A DNA stretch of 64,000 nt from Mesoplasma coleopterae (GCF_002804245.1 NZ_CP024968.1:1-64000), one strand, 5' to 3'. Positions 26,922 through 39,670 are shown, counted from the stretch's first letter. Translations and numbers: made by a program. Notes: a model not told the origin generated them from the sequence alone.

Positions 26922-28514
26922 TTATTTTTTATTAAAAATTCTTTGTTTTAAAGTTTTAATATCTGCAATAATACTTAAATTGTCTTCAACTTTTACATCT
27001 GGATTGATTTCACCATCTCAACCATCTACGTAAGGATCTTTTTTAAATTTATATTCCTGAATTAAGAAAACAAAAATATTGATTGTTAAAGAAATTACTA
27101 AAATAATTAAAAATCACATTCCTGAACTTGTTAATTCTCAATTTCCATCAGCAATATTTTTAGGTTCTCATATAAAAGCAAAGATTCCAAAGAAAATAAA
27201 TATTGTCATAAAGAACGAAGAAATAATTCCACAAATCATAAATAGCTTTGTTTGCTCAACTTTAACTTTTTTGGTAAATCTGTTAACAACTCCAGCAATC
27301 ATAACAGCTAATACCATTATGAATACAAGTGCACTTGTTCCTGAAGAAAATCAGTTAATGTAATCTGCAGGTTTGTTTAGTAGTGCTTCTATTGAATCAA
27401 CTTTTCCAACCCCAGCAGTTGAAGATAATCCATCTCAACCGTCTCTTGTTGTACATATACCGATAGTTATTAAGAAAGTATAAGCAACCATGAAAATAAA
27501 CAATTGAATAACTCCTGCTTCTTTGTATGACATACTTCTTTTTTTTGTATAAATAGTTTTGTTGTTAGCATCAGAAGCTAAATCAACAATAGCAATATCA
27601 ACAAATATGCTTGAACCTAATAGACAAATAGTCATTAAAATTAAGTTTGAAATAATTCTGGCAGCATTATTATCTTTTCCACCCAACATTTTTTCAAATA
27701 GCTTAACAATTGAACCGTCTGGTGAACCCATAAATAATGAAAGTGCCATTAATACATAAAATATTGCAACAAATATCATTCCAGCAAATAATGCTTTTGG
27801 AACAACATCTTTGTGTGTAGCTGTTTTCTGCGCATTAGCAATATAAACATATCCATCAAATGCAAATAATATACCACCAAATCCACCTAAGAAAAGTAAA
27901 GGAGATCAACCATATTTATTATGATCTGTAGGTCACATTGCGCTTGTTCCACCAGTTTTATCAATTAAAATAAAACCTGCAATAAATGCTATTAGTAGAG
28001 GTAAAAATTTTATTAAAATCCCAATTATTTGTATTCTTCTATTAATGAATCTTTTATAAATAGATAAAATCGTACAAGTTATAAATATACTAAATCCAAC
28101 TAATAAATAAATAATTAATTGTTGATAAGGTGTAATTGGAGCACCAATTGCTAAAAGCAGATAGTTAACAGCACCAGCCACAAATACGCTTTGTGTACTA
28201 GGAATATAAACTCATCCATACATAATTGAAAAAAATGATGCTGTTTTTCTATTGATAAATATTTTTGCTCAATTACCTAATGTACCATTTCCAAAATGTT
28301 TTGTTGAAGAAGAAATCTCAATAAAAACAATCATTGACATAATACATATAACTCCAACAAATGATCAAAGAATTAAAGCAATAATTGGGTTGTTTGTTTG
28401 ATCTAATAATTCACTGTTTTTCATATATATACCAGAACCAATTACAGTTCCAATAACCATTACAAAAAGAGTTAAAAATTCAAACGTTTTAGTTTTAGTT
28501 TTTTTAATGTTCAT
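26922..28514 (-). CDS. APC-family amino-acid permease
   Basis: A 530-residue transporter with about 12 membrane segments and the APC superfamily start VIGTVIGSGIYMKNSEL (unwound helix 1 with the G-S/T-G-I motif). It retains a cytoplasmic C-terminal tail (KKDPYVDGWDGEINPD). The start ATG at 28514 follows AAAGG. Amino acid specificity is not evident. Neighbour of the YfcC-like gene in the same direction. Confidence 0.88.
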
Positions 28515-28610
28515 TTTTTAACCTTTCTACTTGATTATGTGTTTAAAAATAATTGTAAAGGAAAAAATCAAAAAGTGAAAAACAAAATAAAAAACGCAGT
28601 TAAGCGATTT

Positions 28611-29879
<1,269 letters not shown>

Positions 29880-30027
29880 TTTTCCTCCAAGTTCACTTAA
29901 GTGATTACTATATAAAATTATAATACAAATTCATATATAAAAAATCTATTCTTGTCGCAGAGAAAACATAATTGTTTATTTATTAAAGAAATAAGGTAAA
30001 ATTTAAAAATGTATAGGAGATAACAAA

Positions 30028-30891
30028 ATGGATTTACAAATAAGAGCAATAAGCCATAAACATAATGCAAAAATAGCAATAGTTGATATTAGTGAAAGTA
30101 TGAGAGAAATTTGTAATTTACAACAAACAAACCCTTTTATAAGTATTGCTTTATCAAAATTTACTGTTGGTAATACATTGATTTCATTAGATAATAAAGA
30201 ACTTGCAAAAATTAATTCTAATTACATTTCAAATAATGGAGCAGTTAAAAAAATGATTGCAGAATTTCAAAACAACAAAGTTAGAGCATATGCTCAAGTT
30301 AAAGATTTTGAAATCGAAGAATATATACCACGATTAAGTAATAACCCTGTTTTTGCAACAGTAGGAACACAAGGACAGCTTTTAAATAGTAGAGACATGG
30401 GTTTAAAAGAACCTTATGTTTCAACAATCAACACAGATTCACCTAATATGGATCATATTTGAATGGATTTTTTAAGAGATAGTAACCAAGTTGGTTCACT
30501 TTTAACAAGTGACGTAAAATTAGATGATGATTTGAAAGTGCAAAAAGTTGTTGGAATATTAATTCAATTACTACCTGAACACACTCAAGAAGATATAGAA
30601 TTATTGGAATCAAAGTTAGGAAATACTAAATTTATCTGTGAAATTTTAATGAAATCAACCAATTACTATGAGGTAATAAAAGAAATTTTTGAAGACGCTA
30701 TAATTTTAGAAAGCAAAGAAATCATTTTTGAATGTACATGCAACGATAAAAAAATACTTGACTCAGTTAAATTATTAGGAAAAAACGATATTGAAGAATT
30801 AATTAATAATGAAGAAGACGTTCAAGTTATTTGTGATTTTTGTAACAAAAAATACATTGTTAAAAATGAGCAACTTAAGATATTAATTTAA
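30028..30891 (+). CDS. hslO: Redox-regulated chaperone Hsp33
   Basis: Hsp33 is a cytoplasmic holdase switched on by oxidation. The 287-residue protein has the N-terminal fold and, near the C-terminus, the zinc-binding cysteines as ECTC and CDFC separated by about 30 residues (canonical CxC and CxxC). The start follows TAGGAG. It is divergently transcribed from serS and followed by a terminator. Confidence 0.93.
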
Positions 30892-30895
30892 TTTA

Positions 30896-30944
30896 AACAA
30901 AAGGAAAGGACAATATATTTGCCTAAAATCCTTTTGTTTTTTTC
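30896..30944 (+). terminator. Terminator after hslO
   Basis: AACAAAAGGA pairs perfectly with TCCTTTTGTT around a 23-base loop, followed by T6. Confidence 0.7.
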
Positions 30945-31016
30945 TATTAATGTTAAAATCATAAAGATATTGTTTTAACATTTTTATAAATTTTTAAGAA
31001 AGAATAGGTACAAATA

Positions 31017-32633
31017 ATGGCTAATGATAAAAGAAATGCTAACGCCAACACTTGATCTAAAGCAGAAAATACAAAAACTGTTAATGCACAAAAAGCAACA
31101 CAAGTTAAGACTGAAGCTACGTATAATAAGGAAATTGTTGATAAGTACAAGCAGGCTATACATTCAACTAATAAACCTTTAAAACAAAAAGCAACTGCAA
31201 AAAAAGCAGTTGAACCTAAAATTGAACAAGTTAAAAATCAAAACATTAAAAAAACTCCAAAAAATGAAAGTTCTTTAAGTGAAAAAGAACAAAAGTTAAT
31301 TGAAAGAGTAAAAGAAAAAGAATTAATTAAACAAAAACTTGCAGAAGAAAAAAAACATAAAAAAGAAAATAAAAAACAAGCTAAGTTGATTTATAAAGAA
31401 CAAATTCAACAAGAAAAAGAAAGAATTCTTTCAGAAAAAAAAGAAAAAGAATTAAAAATGAGACAAGAAGCAGAATCTAAAAGAATTGCTGCTGAAAAAG
31501 AAAAAGCTCAAAAAATAGCTCAAGCACAAAAGTTAATTAATGAGAAAAAAAATGCAACTGAAAAAGCTGAAAAAGAAAAACAAGCAAGGGAACTAAAAAT
31601 GAGACAAGAAGCAGAAGCAAAAAAACTTTTAGAAGAAAAAGTTGAGCGAGAAAAAAATAAAGAATCAGTTAAAGAACAAAAAAAACCTACCAAAACCGAA
31701 GTTGTTAAAGATAAAGAAATTAAAGTTTTTCAACCAACAACCGAGTCTGAGGCTAAACGTGAATTTATTGAATTAGAACCTAAAACTAATTTTGATAAAG
31801 GCGTTAAAGGACTAAAACAAAAAAATAAATATCAAAAACAATTAACAAATAAATACTCAAAAGGTATTTTAAGTGAAGGAACTATTGTTACAACAACAAA
31901 TTGCCGCCCAAACACTTTAGAGCATATTATTGAATTAAAAGATGTTAAAAAATCATACATTACTGGAGATTTGGAAACACCGATTTTAAAAGGTATTGAT
32001 GTAAAATTAGACAAAGGTGATTTTATTGTTATATTAGGACCTTCAGGATCTGGAAAAACAACCTTCTTAAACGTTATCTCTGGATTAGATAAAGCAACTG
32101 AGGGTGATGTATTCATCTTAGGTTCAAACTTATCTTTATTAAAAGATTCACATTTAACAAAATTCAGAAGAAGAAATGTAGGATTTATTTTCCAACAATA
32201 TAACTTATTAACAAATTTAACTTCAAAAGAAAATGCTGAAGTTGGTCAAAATCTTGCTAATAAAAATAAACAAGGTATGAGTATTGAAGAAATCTTTGAA
32301 ACTATTGGAATGAAAGAACAAATGAATAAGTATCCTCATCAAATGTCAGGGGGGCAACAACAAAGGGTTTCTATCGCTAGAGCTTTAGCTAAAAATCCTG
32401 AAATATTGTTTGCCGATGAGCCAACAGGTGCGTTAGATGAAGAAATGGGACGTAAAGTTTTAGAAATTTTAGTAAAAGTTAACCGTGAACAAAAAACAAC
32501 AGTTGTAGTAGTTACTCACAACCCTAACATTGCAAAAATTGCTAATACAGTAATTCATATTAAAAACGGATTAATTGACAGTTTAGAAAAAAACTCAAAA
32601 CCAGCTGATCCAAAAACTATTGAGTGATCATAG
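31017..32633 (+). CDS. ABC ATPase (LolD/MacB type) with long charged N-terminus
   Basis: The 538-residue product has a C-terminal ATPase domain from about residue 310: Walker A GPSGSGKTT, Q-loop FQQYNLLTNLT, signature MSGGQQQR, Walker B ILFADEPTGALD and switch H in VVTHNP, all of the LolD/MacB subtype. The first 300 residues are almost all Lys, Glu, Ala and Gln with repeated KMRQEAE units, predicting a long coiled coil. The start is the ATG at 31017 after ATAGG. No permease is adjacent, so its membrane partner must be elsewhere. The coil may reach membrane or cytoskeletal partners. Confidence 0.85.
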
Positions 32634-32638
32634 AAAAT

Positions 32639-32661
32639 GAACCTATTATGGTTCTTTTTTT
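32639..32661 (+). terminator. Terminator after LolD-like ABC gene
   Basis: GAACC pairs with GGTTC around TATTAT, followed by T7. Confidence 0.75.
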
Positions 32662-32723
32662 GTTTTTATTAATAATAAGTTTTATAATTAAAATATTATA
32701 TAAAAGAAAGTTGTTGAAATAAA

Positions 32724-34871
32724 ATGAAAAAACTATTATTAACACTATCATCTGTATTTATTATTGCTGGTGCTGCAGGATCTGTAGTTTCTTGCGGGGT
32801 GAAGCCTGAGAAAAATGTAATTTTCGCTCTTATTGGAGGTTCTTCAATGAGTGACACCGATTTAGAAAAACTTAATGCTTATAAAGAAATGGCTGATGAA
32901 TTTAATGAACAGAATAGAGACAAAGAAGGTTTTGTTCCTGTAAATGTTGTTTGAAGGGAATCAAGTTATCTTAATAATGCTGTTTTAACAGGAGATAATT
33001 TACCCGATCTATATATATCTTATGTTGATGCAGCTTCTACTTACTTGGAGTCAACTGTCGCTGATCAAGTAAGAGACATGGAAAAATCAATGGGCGATCA
33101 AGGTTTTGAAAAATTTAAAGATGATTTAATAACACCTGCATTTATTGACGAAGGAAAATATAAAGATACTCAAGTAGTGCTGCCATTTGGTAAATCATTT
33201 GATATTTCAGTTATTAATGTTAATTTACTATTTCAGTTTATGGATCTTTTTGATGATCAAAACGTTAAAAATAAATTATCCGATCTTCAGAATACTTATG
33301 CTAAATATAACAATGAAAGATCTAGTGTTCTTGAAAATAAGACTGAAATGTCAGGAACAAAAGTTTTTAGAGAAGGTTTAAAGTTAGTTCCAGATGGGGA
33401 AATTTTTAAAGAGAAAGATAATGTAATTTCTATTGATAAATCTACATACAATAGTCTTGTTGAATTATTTTCAAAAGTTGAAAACTCAGTTGAAGGTATT
33501 AAATCAATTTTTGCGTTAACTAAAAACGTTTTAGCTTTAACAAAAGCAATGAACCAGATAATTCAAAAAAATGGTTTAGATGTAACTGTTAAAATTGAGG
33601 ACAATAAATATGTGAAGCCAAATGAAAAATATAATTTTGCGTTTGGAATAGATTCACTTGATAATAAATATTATATGGATTATGCTTCAACAGATAAAGG
33701 GCATGAAATAATCGATGTTAAAAATGATTCAGATTTTTGATATAACACAAACTATGAAAATAAAATTGCAGAGATTAATTTAGAATCAAATAACCAAAGC
33801 TTTAAAGAAACTTCAGAATATTTACAAGGAATGAAGGATATAGCTGTAGACAATATAAAAGATAGCAAACCAGGATTAAGTTATTCTGAACAATGAAATG
33901 GCGTATTTTCTACTTCTAGATATGAACAAAATTCTCAATCAAAGACATATATAACTCAAGACTTTACTAAAGGCACAATGTTTATGGGAAGTGCATCTTC
34001 TGCTAATGATTTTTACTTTACATCTTCATGGGAAAAAGAAGTAGATGTATATAATGATAATCAAACCAGGAATGCAAAACCTTCTAGAGAAGTTGCAAAA
34101 TATTCACCCGTAACAAGAGCTGATATATTAACAACTTCAAAAACTAATGGTTCAAATCCTGAAAAATCAGTTTTTATGTCTCAAGGAAGAGGGATAGCAG
34201 GTTTTAAATCAAATGGAAGTAATGCAGCTCAAAAAGAGGAAAGCGTGAAAGGGTTTTTAAATTATATTATGCAACCTATACCTACTGCAAGATTTGCTTT
34301 AAGAACAAGTTATATGCCAGCAACAAAATCTGGAATGTTGATTTATGAAAACTACTTAAATGGTAATTTTAATAATGAAAATAATACTCATACAAATGAA
34401 AAAGCTTTGGCAGAAGCAATCGTTGATATAAAAAAAATATACGATAAGGAAGACATAAATCCTGCTGTTGCTAAAGAACTAATTCCAATGTATTTTAGAC
34501 AAATAAAAAATAATAAAGGAACTCCTGAATGAAAAGCAGGAATAAGTCCTGTTAATACAGGGTTTATCAATGATTATTTAAATCCAAAAATTTCAACAAA
34601 TGACACTGAAAATAAGAGAAAAAATATAAGTTTGGTGTCTTCAAAAGCTAATCCTGTTACAGATATTGTAAGAAGTGGTTTAAAAAACGCCATTTCAGGC
34701 ACTAATGGAGTTATGGATTTATTAAATAAGAAAGATATGAAGTTTTTTGACTTATTAAACAAACCTCAAAATTCAAAAGACACAGCTTATCTTTCTTATT
34801 GATTAGGTAGAAATCAAGGAGATTTTTACAAAGAAATACACATTACTTATCCATCAAAAAAAGCACAATAG
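32724..34871 (+). CDS. Solute-binding-like lipoprotein, paralogue of 41620
   Basis: A 715-residue lipoprotein with signal MKKLLLTLSSVFIIAGAAGS and lipobox VVSC. It is a full-length paralogue of the lipoprotein at 41620: both share SCGVKPEKNVIF, LTGDNLPDLYISY, VLPFGKS, the FMSQG...AGFKSNGSN segment and YMP(A/P)TKSGMLIY. The fold pattern suggests the extracellular sugar-type solute-binding class (family 1) with a large C-terminal addition. Unlike its paralogue it has no riboswitch ahead and no permease genes behind; its neighbour is instead the convergent metallo-beta-lactamase lipoprotein, which is also a paralogue of a member of the ABC operon. Confidence 0.8.
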
Positions 34872-34887
34872 GTGCTTTTTATTTCAT
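34858..34887. terminator. Shared terminator between convergent lipoprotein genes
   Basis: AAAAGCAC pairs with GTGCTTTT around AATAG, with A-rich and T-rich flanks; it overlaps the stop codons on both sides. Confidence 0.75.
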
Positions 34888-36141
34888 TATTTTATTTATT
34901 ATGTTTCCTTCGTGATGAATCATTTGATTTATCTTTTCATTATTTTTTGTCAAATTATATTCAAAAGTATTATTCAAATGTGCATAATCAATCGAGTTAT
35001 CATATTCTGACACAGATCTGACTGATTTAGGTGCCACACCAGTTATTTTTATAAAATCCTGTTCCTGCTTTTTTAAATCTCTCATAATATTATGAATTAG
35101 TCTTCCTCTTGTAGGATCATTTTTTAAAGCAGAACCGCTTAAATCATTTGGTCTTTCGTCAGGAAAGACCAAAGCATTAGCATAATTTTTTCATTCTTTA
35201 GTGGCAGTAGTCCCTGAGATTATTACATATTCAGGAACTCTTGACAATTGACCTATCATTTTAGTAATAGATTGTGCAGAATTTGCAGAACCATGATGCG
35301 CAGGTAAGTAAATATCAATAGGTTTTTCTTTTATTTTATTTTGAACATTAGGATCTTTCATTATTGGTGTTAAACTAGTATTGGAATTTGACTTTCAAGA
35401 ATTATAATCTTGCATGTCACCAGGAAGTAAAAATGTTTTTTCATTAACTGTAAATCTTCATATTGCACTTGTTGAATTTGGATTTTGCTTATAAGCTGAA
35501 TCCAAGCTACTTTTAGAAGCATATGCTGATAAGTTTTCAATGTTAACCCCCATAAATTGATAGTTTTTTGAAAAACTTGTATCAACCCTAACATTTTCAC
35601 CTCTTTTTAAATTATGAATAGTTTTTTCCAATCCTACATTGTCCATGGGAGCTACAACTGTTCCAACTTCAAAATTATTAATTGTGTTAGCTAGAGCACT
35701 AAAATGGTCTTGATGTTTATGAGAAATAAGAATAGCATCAATATACTTTACACCAGCTACTTTTTTCATATAATCAACAACTCATTGCGTTCTTTCATCA
35801 CTGTCCATTTTTCAATTGCCTGTTTCAGTTGCTTTTGAATCATGTTCATGAATTTCATCATCACTAAGTCCCTCATTCACTGCTCCAGCCATTCCTACAC
35901 CAACATCAAAAACTATCGCGCGATCTTCATTTTGTAAAAAAGTGTAATTAGCATTTCCAACTGATAATACTCAAAAAGATGAATAACCATTTAAATTAGA
36001 GTTGCTTCCATTTCCTTCTCCACCATTATTGTTATTATTTTCAGGGTCTGTTATCTCATTTTTATTTCCACAAGAAACCAAAAGTGAACTTGTTCCAAAA
36101 GTTAAACTAGCTGCAAATAATACACTTATAACTTTTTTCAT
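34879..36141 (-). CDS. Metallo-beta-lactamase-fold lipoprotein (ComEC-like domain)
   Basis: A 420-residue lipoprotein (signal MKKVISVLFAASLTFGTSS, lipobox LLVSC, then an Asn/Gly-rich linker). The catalytic domain has the zinc motif SHKHQDHFSAL (HxHxDH), LLPGDM (metal Asp) and AHHGS, the pattern of the C-terminal nuclease-type domain of ComEC/Rec2. It is a paralogue of the lipoprotein at 48444. A surface-anchored phosphodiesterase or nuclease is the best guess. It diverges from a riboswitch-controlled endonuclease gene across a 250-base region. An upstream in-frame start is possible but would spoil the signal peptide. Confidence 0.8.
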
Positions 36142-36223
36142 ATAACCTCCAAGTTTTGAATATTCTCTCACAAATAAAATTAAAAAATGTATAAAAAAAT
36201 ACAACTAAAGAATTATTTTAATA

Positions 36224-36229
36224 TATAAT
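36224..36229 (+). promoter_or_regulatory. -10 box ahead of riboswitch A
   Basis: TATAAT lies about 25 bases upstream of the aptamer, in the right place to start the leader that contains the conserved ACAACTTAATAT segment. No convincing -35 box. Confidence 0.45.
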
Positions 36230-36252
36230 TTTTACAACAACTTAATATTGCA

Positions 36253-36321
36253 AAAACTTATACAGGGTAGCATAATGGGCTACTGACCCGCCTCAAGACC
36301 AATCTTGAGACTATAAGTTTT
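36253..36321 (+). promoter_or_regulatory. Purine riboswitch, 2'-deoxyguanosine-type (copy A)
   Basis: The segment folds as a purine aptamer: P1 AAAACTTA with TAAGTTTT, P2 GTAGC with GCTAC closed by loop ATAATGG, P3 CTCAAGA with TCTTGAG closed by CCAA, and J3/1 ACTATA with the specificity C. L2 GG and L3 CC can form the loop-loop kiss. The J2/3 strand reads ACCCGC where guanine riboswitches have TCTAC, the change known from M. florum deoxyguanosine sensors. A terminator and then the endonuclease lipoprotein follow. Confidence 0.85.
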
Positions 36322-36366
36322 AAGAGAGGGATTGTTTTTGCTTGCACAAAAACACCCTCTTTTTCT
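36322..36366 (+). terminator. Riboswitch A expression-platform terminator
   Basis: GAGAGGG...TGTTTTTG pairs with CAAAAACA CCCTCT and is followed by TTTTTC. It lies between the aptamer and the ribosome site, as expected for control by premature termination. Confidence 0.8.
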
Positions 36367-36390
36367 TTGTTTAAGTTGTGAAGGAGAATT

Positions 36391-37527
36391 ATGAAAAAAT
36401 TATTAATTATTTTATCAACATTTTCATTATCAGCTAGCACTTTTTCATTTACAGTTTCGTGTTCTAATGAAAAAGATTTTAGAGGTGGCACTGTAAAATT
36501 AAATGAAATAAGTAATTTAAAATTAAATATTGGTTATGTAAAGGCAAATACCCCATCACTAATTGCTATAACTTTTGCAAGCAAAAACAGTGGGATTTTG
36601 CCTAAAGGAACAACAGCAAATGATTTCTATGTAACAGATATAACGGATTCATCTGCTTTATTATATGGTAAAGAAAGTTCAAAAATATTTGACTCAAAAA
36701 AACAATATGCAGTTAATATTGTTTTTGAAATCAAAAATGAGAGCTTAGATGTACCTATTGATTATGATCAATTAAATGTTGGAATTTGAAATCAAAATTC
36801 TCAAGGTTTTTATTATTCAAACAATTCTGAAGCGGAATACTATGATTCAACTAAAAATTTGAGCGGTGAAGCTTTAAAAAATGAACTTTATACAATATCA
36901 CACAAAAATTTTGTTACATTGTCATATGATACAGCAAAAGAAGCTTTAGTTCAAACTGATTTAATTGTTAAGGATGGTGAAACTTTTATTTATGGTTTCT
37001 ACGATGGCCAGTTGTATAAACCAAAATGAGAAGGTGGGCAAAGCAATGATACTTGAAATAGAGAACATATATGACCACAATCAAAATTCGATAAGTCAAC
37101 TTCAAGGGGAGACTTACATAATTTAAGAGCATGTAATGTAAAAACAAATGCAGTCAGAGGGAATAGATATTTTAAAGATTCTTTAACATCAACAGAAAAA
37201 AATACTATTGTAAGTTCTGATGCTTATTTTCCAGGGAAAGATTTTAAAGGAGATGTATCAAGAGCTTTAATGTACATGGCAATTCAGTACAAAGATTTAA
37301 ACTTAACAAATAACGAATCATTAATTAAACCAACAAACGCAAAATACATGGGAGTTTTAGATATACTTTTAAAATGACATAAAGAAGATCCGGTAGATGC
37401 TTTTGAAATGCAAAGAAATGAAATTATATACAAACACTATCAAAAAAATAGAAATCCTTTTATTGATCATCCAGAATATGCACATTTAATTTGAGAAAAT
37501 AAAACAATTTCAGATTTACTAGAATAA
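36391..37527 (+). CDS. Endonuclease I-family surface lipoprotein nuclease
   Basis: A 378-residue lipoprotein (lipobox TVSC after a Ser-rich signal). The first 110 residues after the signal form the same repeat domain seen in neighbouring lipoproteins (N....I...F...N, DFYV.DI, G..SSK). The C-terminal half is an endonuclease I / extracellular nuclease domain with the beta-beta-alpha metal motif NREHIWPQS (His catalytic) and GDLHNLRACN, then NRYF. It probably degrades DNA or RNA outside the cell. It starts 24 bases after the riboswitch terminator with AAGGAG. Control by a deoxyguanosine-type riboswitch fits a role in nucleoside scavenging. Confidence 0.9.
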
Positions 37528-37566
37528 AATACCAAATCATAATTTTTCGAACAACTTAATATTGCA

Positions 37567-37634
37567 AAAACTTATACAGGGTAGCATAATGGGCTACTGA
37601 CCCGCCTCAGACCAATCTTGAGACTATAAGTTTT
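37567..37634 (+). promoter_or_regulatory. Purine riboswitch, 2'-deoxyguanosine-type (copy B)
   Basis: Nearly identical to copy A, including leader and P1/P2/J2-3 sequence, except that P3 lacks one A on its 5' side (CTCAGA against TCTTGAG), leaving a bulged base. The kissing-loop residues are kept but the loop is shifted. It precedes the lipoprotein at 37741. Confidence 0.8.
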
Positions 37635-37678
37635 AAGAGAGGGAATGTTTTTTGCTTATACAAAAACACCCTCTTTTT
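37635..37678 (+). terminator. Riboswitch B expression-platform terminator
   Basis: GAGAGGG and TGTTTTTTG pair with CAAAAACA and CCCTCT around TTATA, followed by TTTTTC. Almost a copy of terminator A. Confidence 0.8.
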
Positions 37679-37740
37679 CTACTTTCTTATGTTTTTTTGT
37701 ATTAAAAAGTTGTAAAAAGCAAACAAAAAAGGGGACATAA

Positions 37741-39192
37741 ATGAAAAAATTATTAACAATATTATCAGCTGTTGGAATATCAGCTACATCAGCTTCTGTT
37801 GTTGTATCATGTAGTACAAAAGATGGTAAAGGATACCAAAATATTAAATCTATTGAGTCAGAGTTGTCTGCTTTAGTTTTAACTAAAACAGATAAAGCAT
37901 GAACAATTGAAGATTTACAAAAAGAAGTTGACTTAAAATATGGAGCGAGTGAACTTAAAGTTGAATCAATTACCGTTGATTCAACAAATGATAAAAAAGC
38001 AAATATTAAAATAAGTGCAGTAGGAAAAAAATTTAAAGGTTCAGTAACAATTGAACATAATTTTGAAGCAGGGGCATCAAACTCAATTGATATTTCAACT
38101 TTAAGTTTTAATGATAATTTATACATGGAAGCAGAAGACTTAGCAGATTTAGATAAAGTTCTAACTGCAATACAAGAAAACTCAACATCAACTGAAAGTT
38201 CTAATATAGATTGAACAAAACTTAAAATAGAAGCCAAAGAAGATGGTTTATATTTAGTTCCAAACATTGATCAGACTTATTCAGGTTCAAGAAAATTAAA
38301 TGTACAAGAAAAATTGAAATTAAGTCAGTTAGAATTGCAAGCTAATGTTGGTTTTGTTACTTCAAATAACTATGCAATTATATTGGATGCATTCTTAGAG
38401 GCAAATAAAACTAAAATTTCAGAATTAGGAATTAGTGCAAAGACTAACTATTATGTTGCAGTTGATGCTAATGGTAAAGCAACTATAACTGGAAATAAAA
38501 ATAGTAAAATGGTTTCATCAGTTGATACTTTAGAACTAACTTATGAAGTTCAAGATAAAAGAGTAAATTTAGATGAAATAGAAGGACTAGTAAATAAAGT
38601 TGTTTTAGTTCAAGAACCAACCACATCAACAACAGCTATTAGAGATGCATTTTTTGCTGCAAACGAAACAACATTAAAAGCTATTGATGGTCTTAGTGAA
38701 ATTAAGTCATCATCAGATTTATTTATAAAGAATTCAAATTGAAACAAGGCTGAAAAAACAGTAATAATTGAAGCTAAAAATACAAGTACAATTCTGAAAT
38801 CAACAAATGGAATTAAAGTTACTTATTCAGTTGATTCACCAAGTAATATTTTAGACTTAAGTAATTCTGAATCTGGCATAAATTTTGACATAAGACCAGC
38901 AAACGGAATGAATACTTTTCCTACTAAAGATTCAAAAAATGGTAAAAAAAGACCAAATAAATGATCTAGTCCGTTGGAAGAATTTTATAAATTGAATGAA
39001 TCAAAATTTAAGAAATTTGATATAAAAAACGCTTCAGATCTACAAACTGAAATAAATCCAAGTAGTGCCAAATACTCAGATAATTCAACTATAGAAAATG
39101 CACCAAAAGAAGACGACTGAATTTGCTTAACTGCTAAATCAGATTCAACAAAAATAAGAGGAACATTCTTTATACAATACAGAATTAACTAA
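37741..39192 (+). CDS. Modular lipoprotein under riboswitch B
   Basis: A 483-residue lipoprotein with signal MKKLLTILSAVGISATSAS and lipobox VVSC. I recognise no enzyme domain. It contains at least two copies of the repeat domain shared in this cluster (LELQANVGFVTSNNYAII..F, then VVLVQEPTTSTTAI..FFAANETTLKAI), plus N-terminal units with alternating beta strands (VESITVDS..ANIKISAVGK). Likely a surface-exposed binding or spacer protein. Several TGA codons are Trp. RBS is AAAAGGGG. Confidence 0.8.
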
Positions 39193-39294
39193 TATGCACA
39201 AAAGCAGTTTGCCTTATTTTATCTAATATAAAATAACCCCTAGAACTATTAATACCTAAATTTAAAGTAAGCTAAACTTTAAGAAAGAAATAAT

Positions 39295-39670
39295 ATGAAA
39301 AAATTTTTAATAACATTATCAGCAATTGGTCCGTACAGTTACAGCTATATCAGCAGTTGTTTCATGTGGCAATAATAACACAAATAATAATTGAAATACT
39401 GAAGGTGATTTAAATGTTGGAGAACTGAAGTTAATGGAAACACTGGAGGTTCAAATGACAACTTTTGTTCAATTGAACGCTTCATTGCTTCCAGCGTGAA
39501 CAACTGCTGATGATCTTTGACGAACTAATTTGGATACTGTAAATTTATATTCTTCAAATGAAGAACCTACAGCAAGATCGGGTTCAATGCAAGTAACTTT
39601 TAGCGAAGCTTCAACAATGTTTATAGGAACTTTAAAAATTTATTACACTTTGAATTTATTCATTGAATAA
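39295..39670 (+). pseudogene. Small lipoprotein, frameshifted in the signal peptide
   Basis: MKKFLITLSAIG begins a lipoprotein signal, but at about 39330 the frame must shift by one base to continue as VTAISAVVSCGNNN...; the in-frame reading stops soon after. The second frame stays open to 39670 and is Thr/Leu-rich with no known domain. No riboswitch lies ahead of it. It looks like a broken sibling of the neighbouring lipoprotein genes. Confidence 0.65.

Noticed and set aside
36142-36204. Extended N-terminus for the metallo-beta-lactamase lipoprotein at 34879
   Set aside because: It would place a hydrophobic extra segment ahead of a perfectly good lipoprotein signal; the ATG at 36141 follows GGAGG.
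36258-36491. Minus-strand frames running through riboswitch copies (also at 37656 and 40492)
   Set aside because: They are by-products of the repeated aptamer and lipoprotein signal sequences; no ribosome site or family match.
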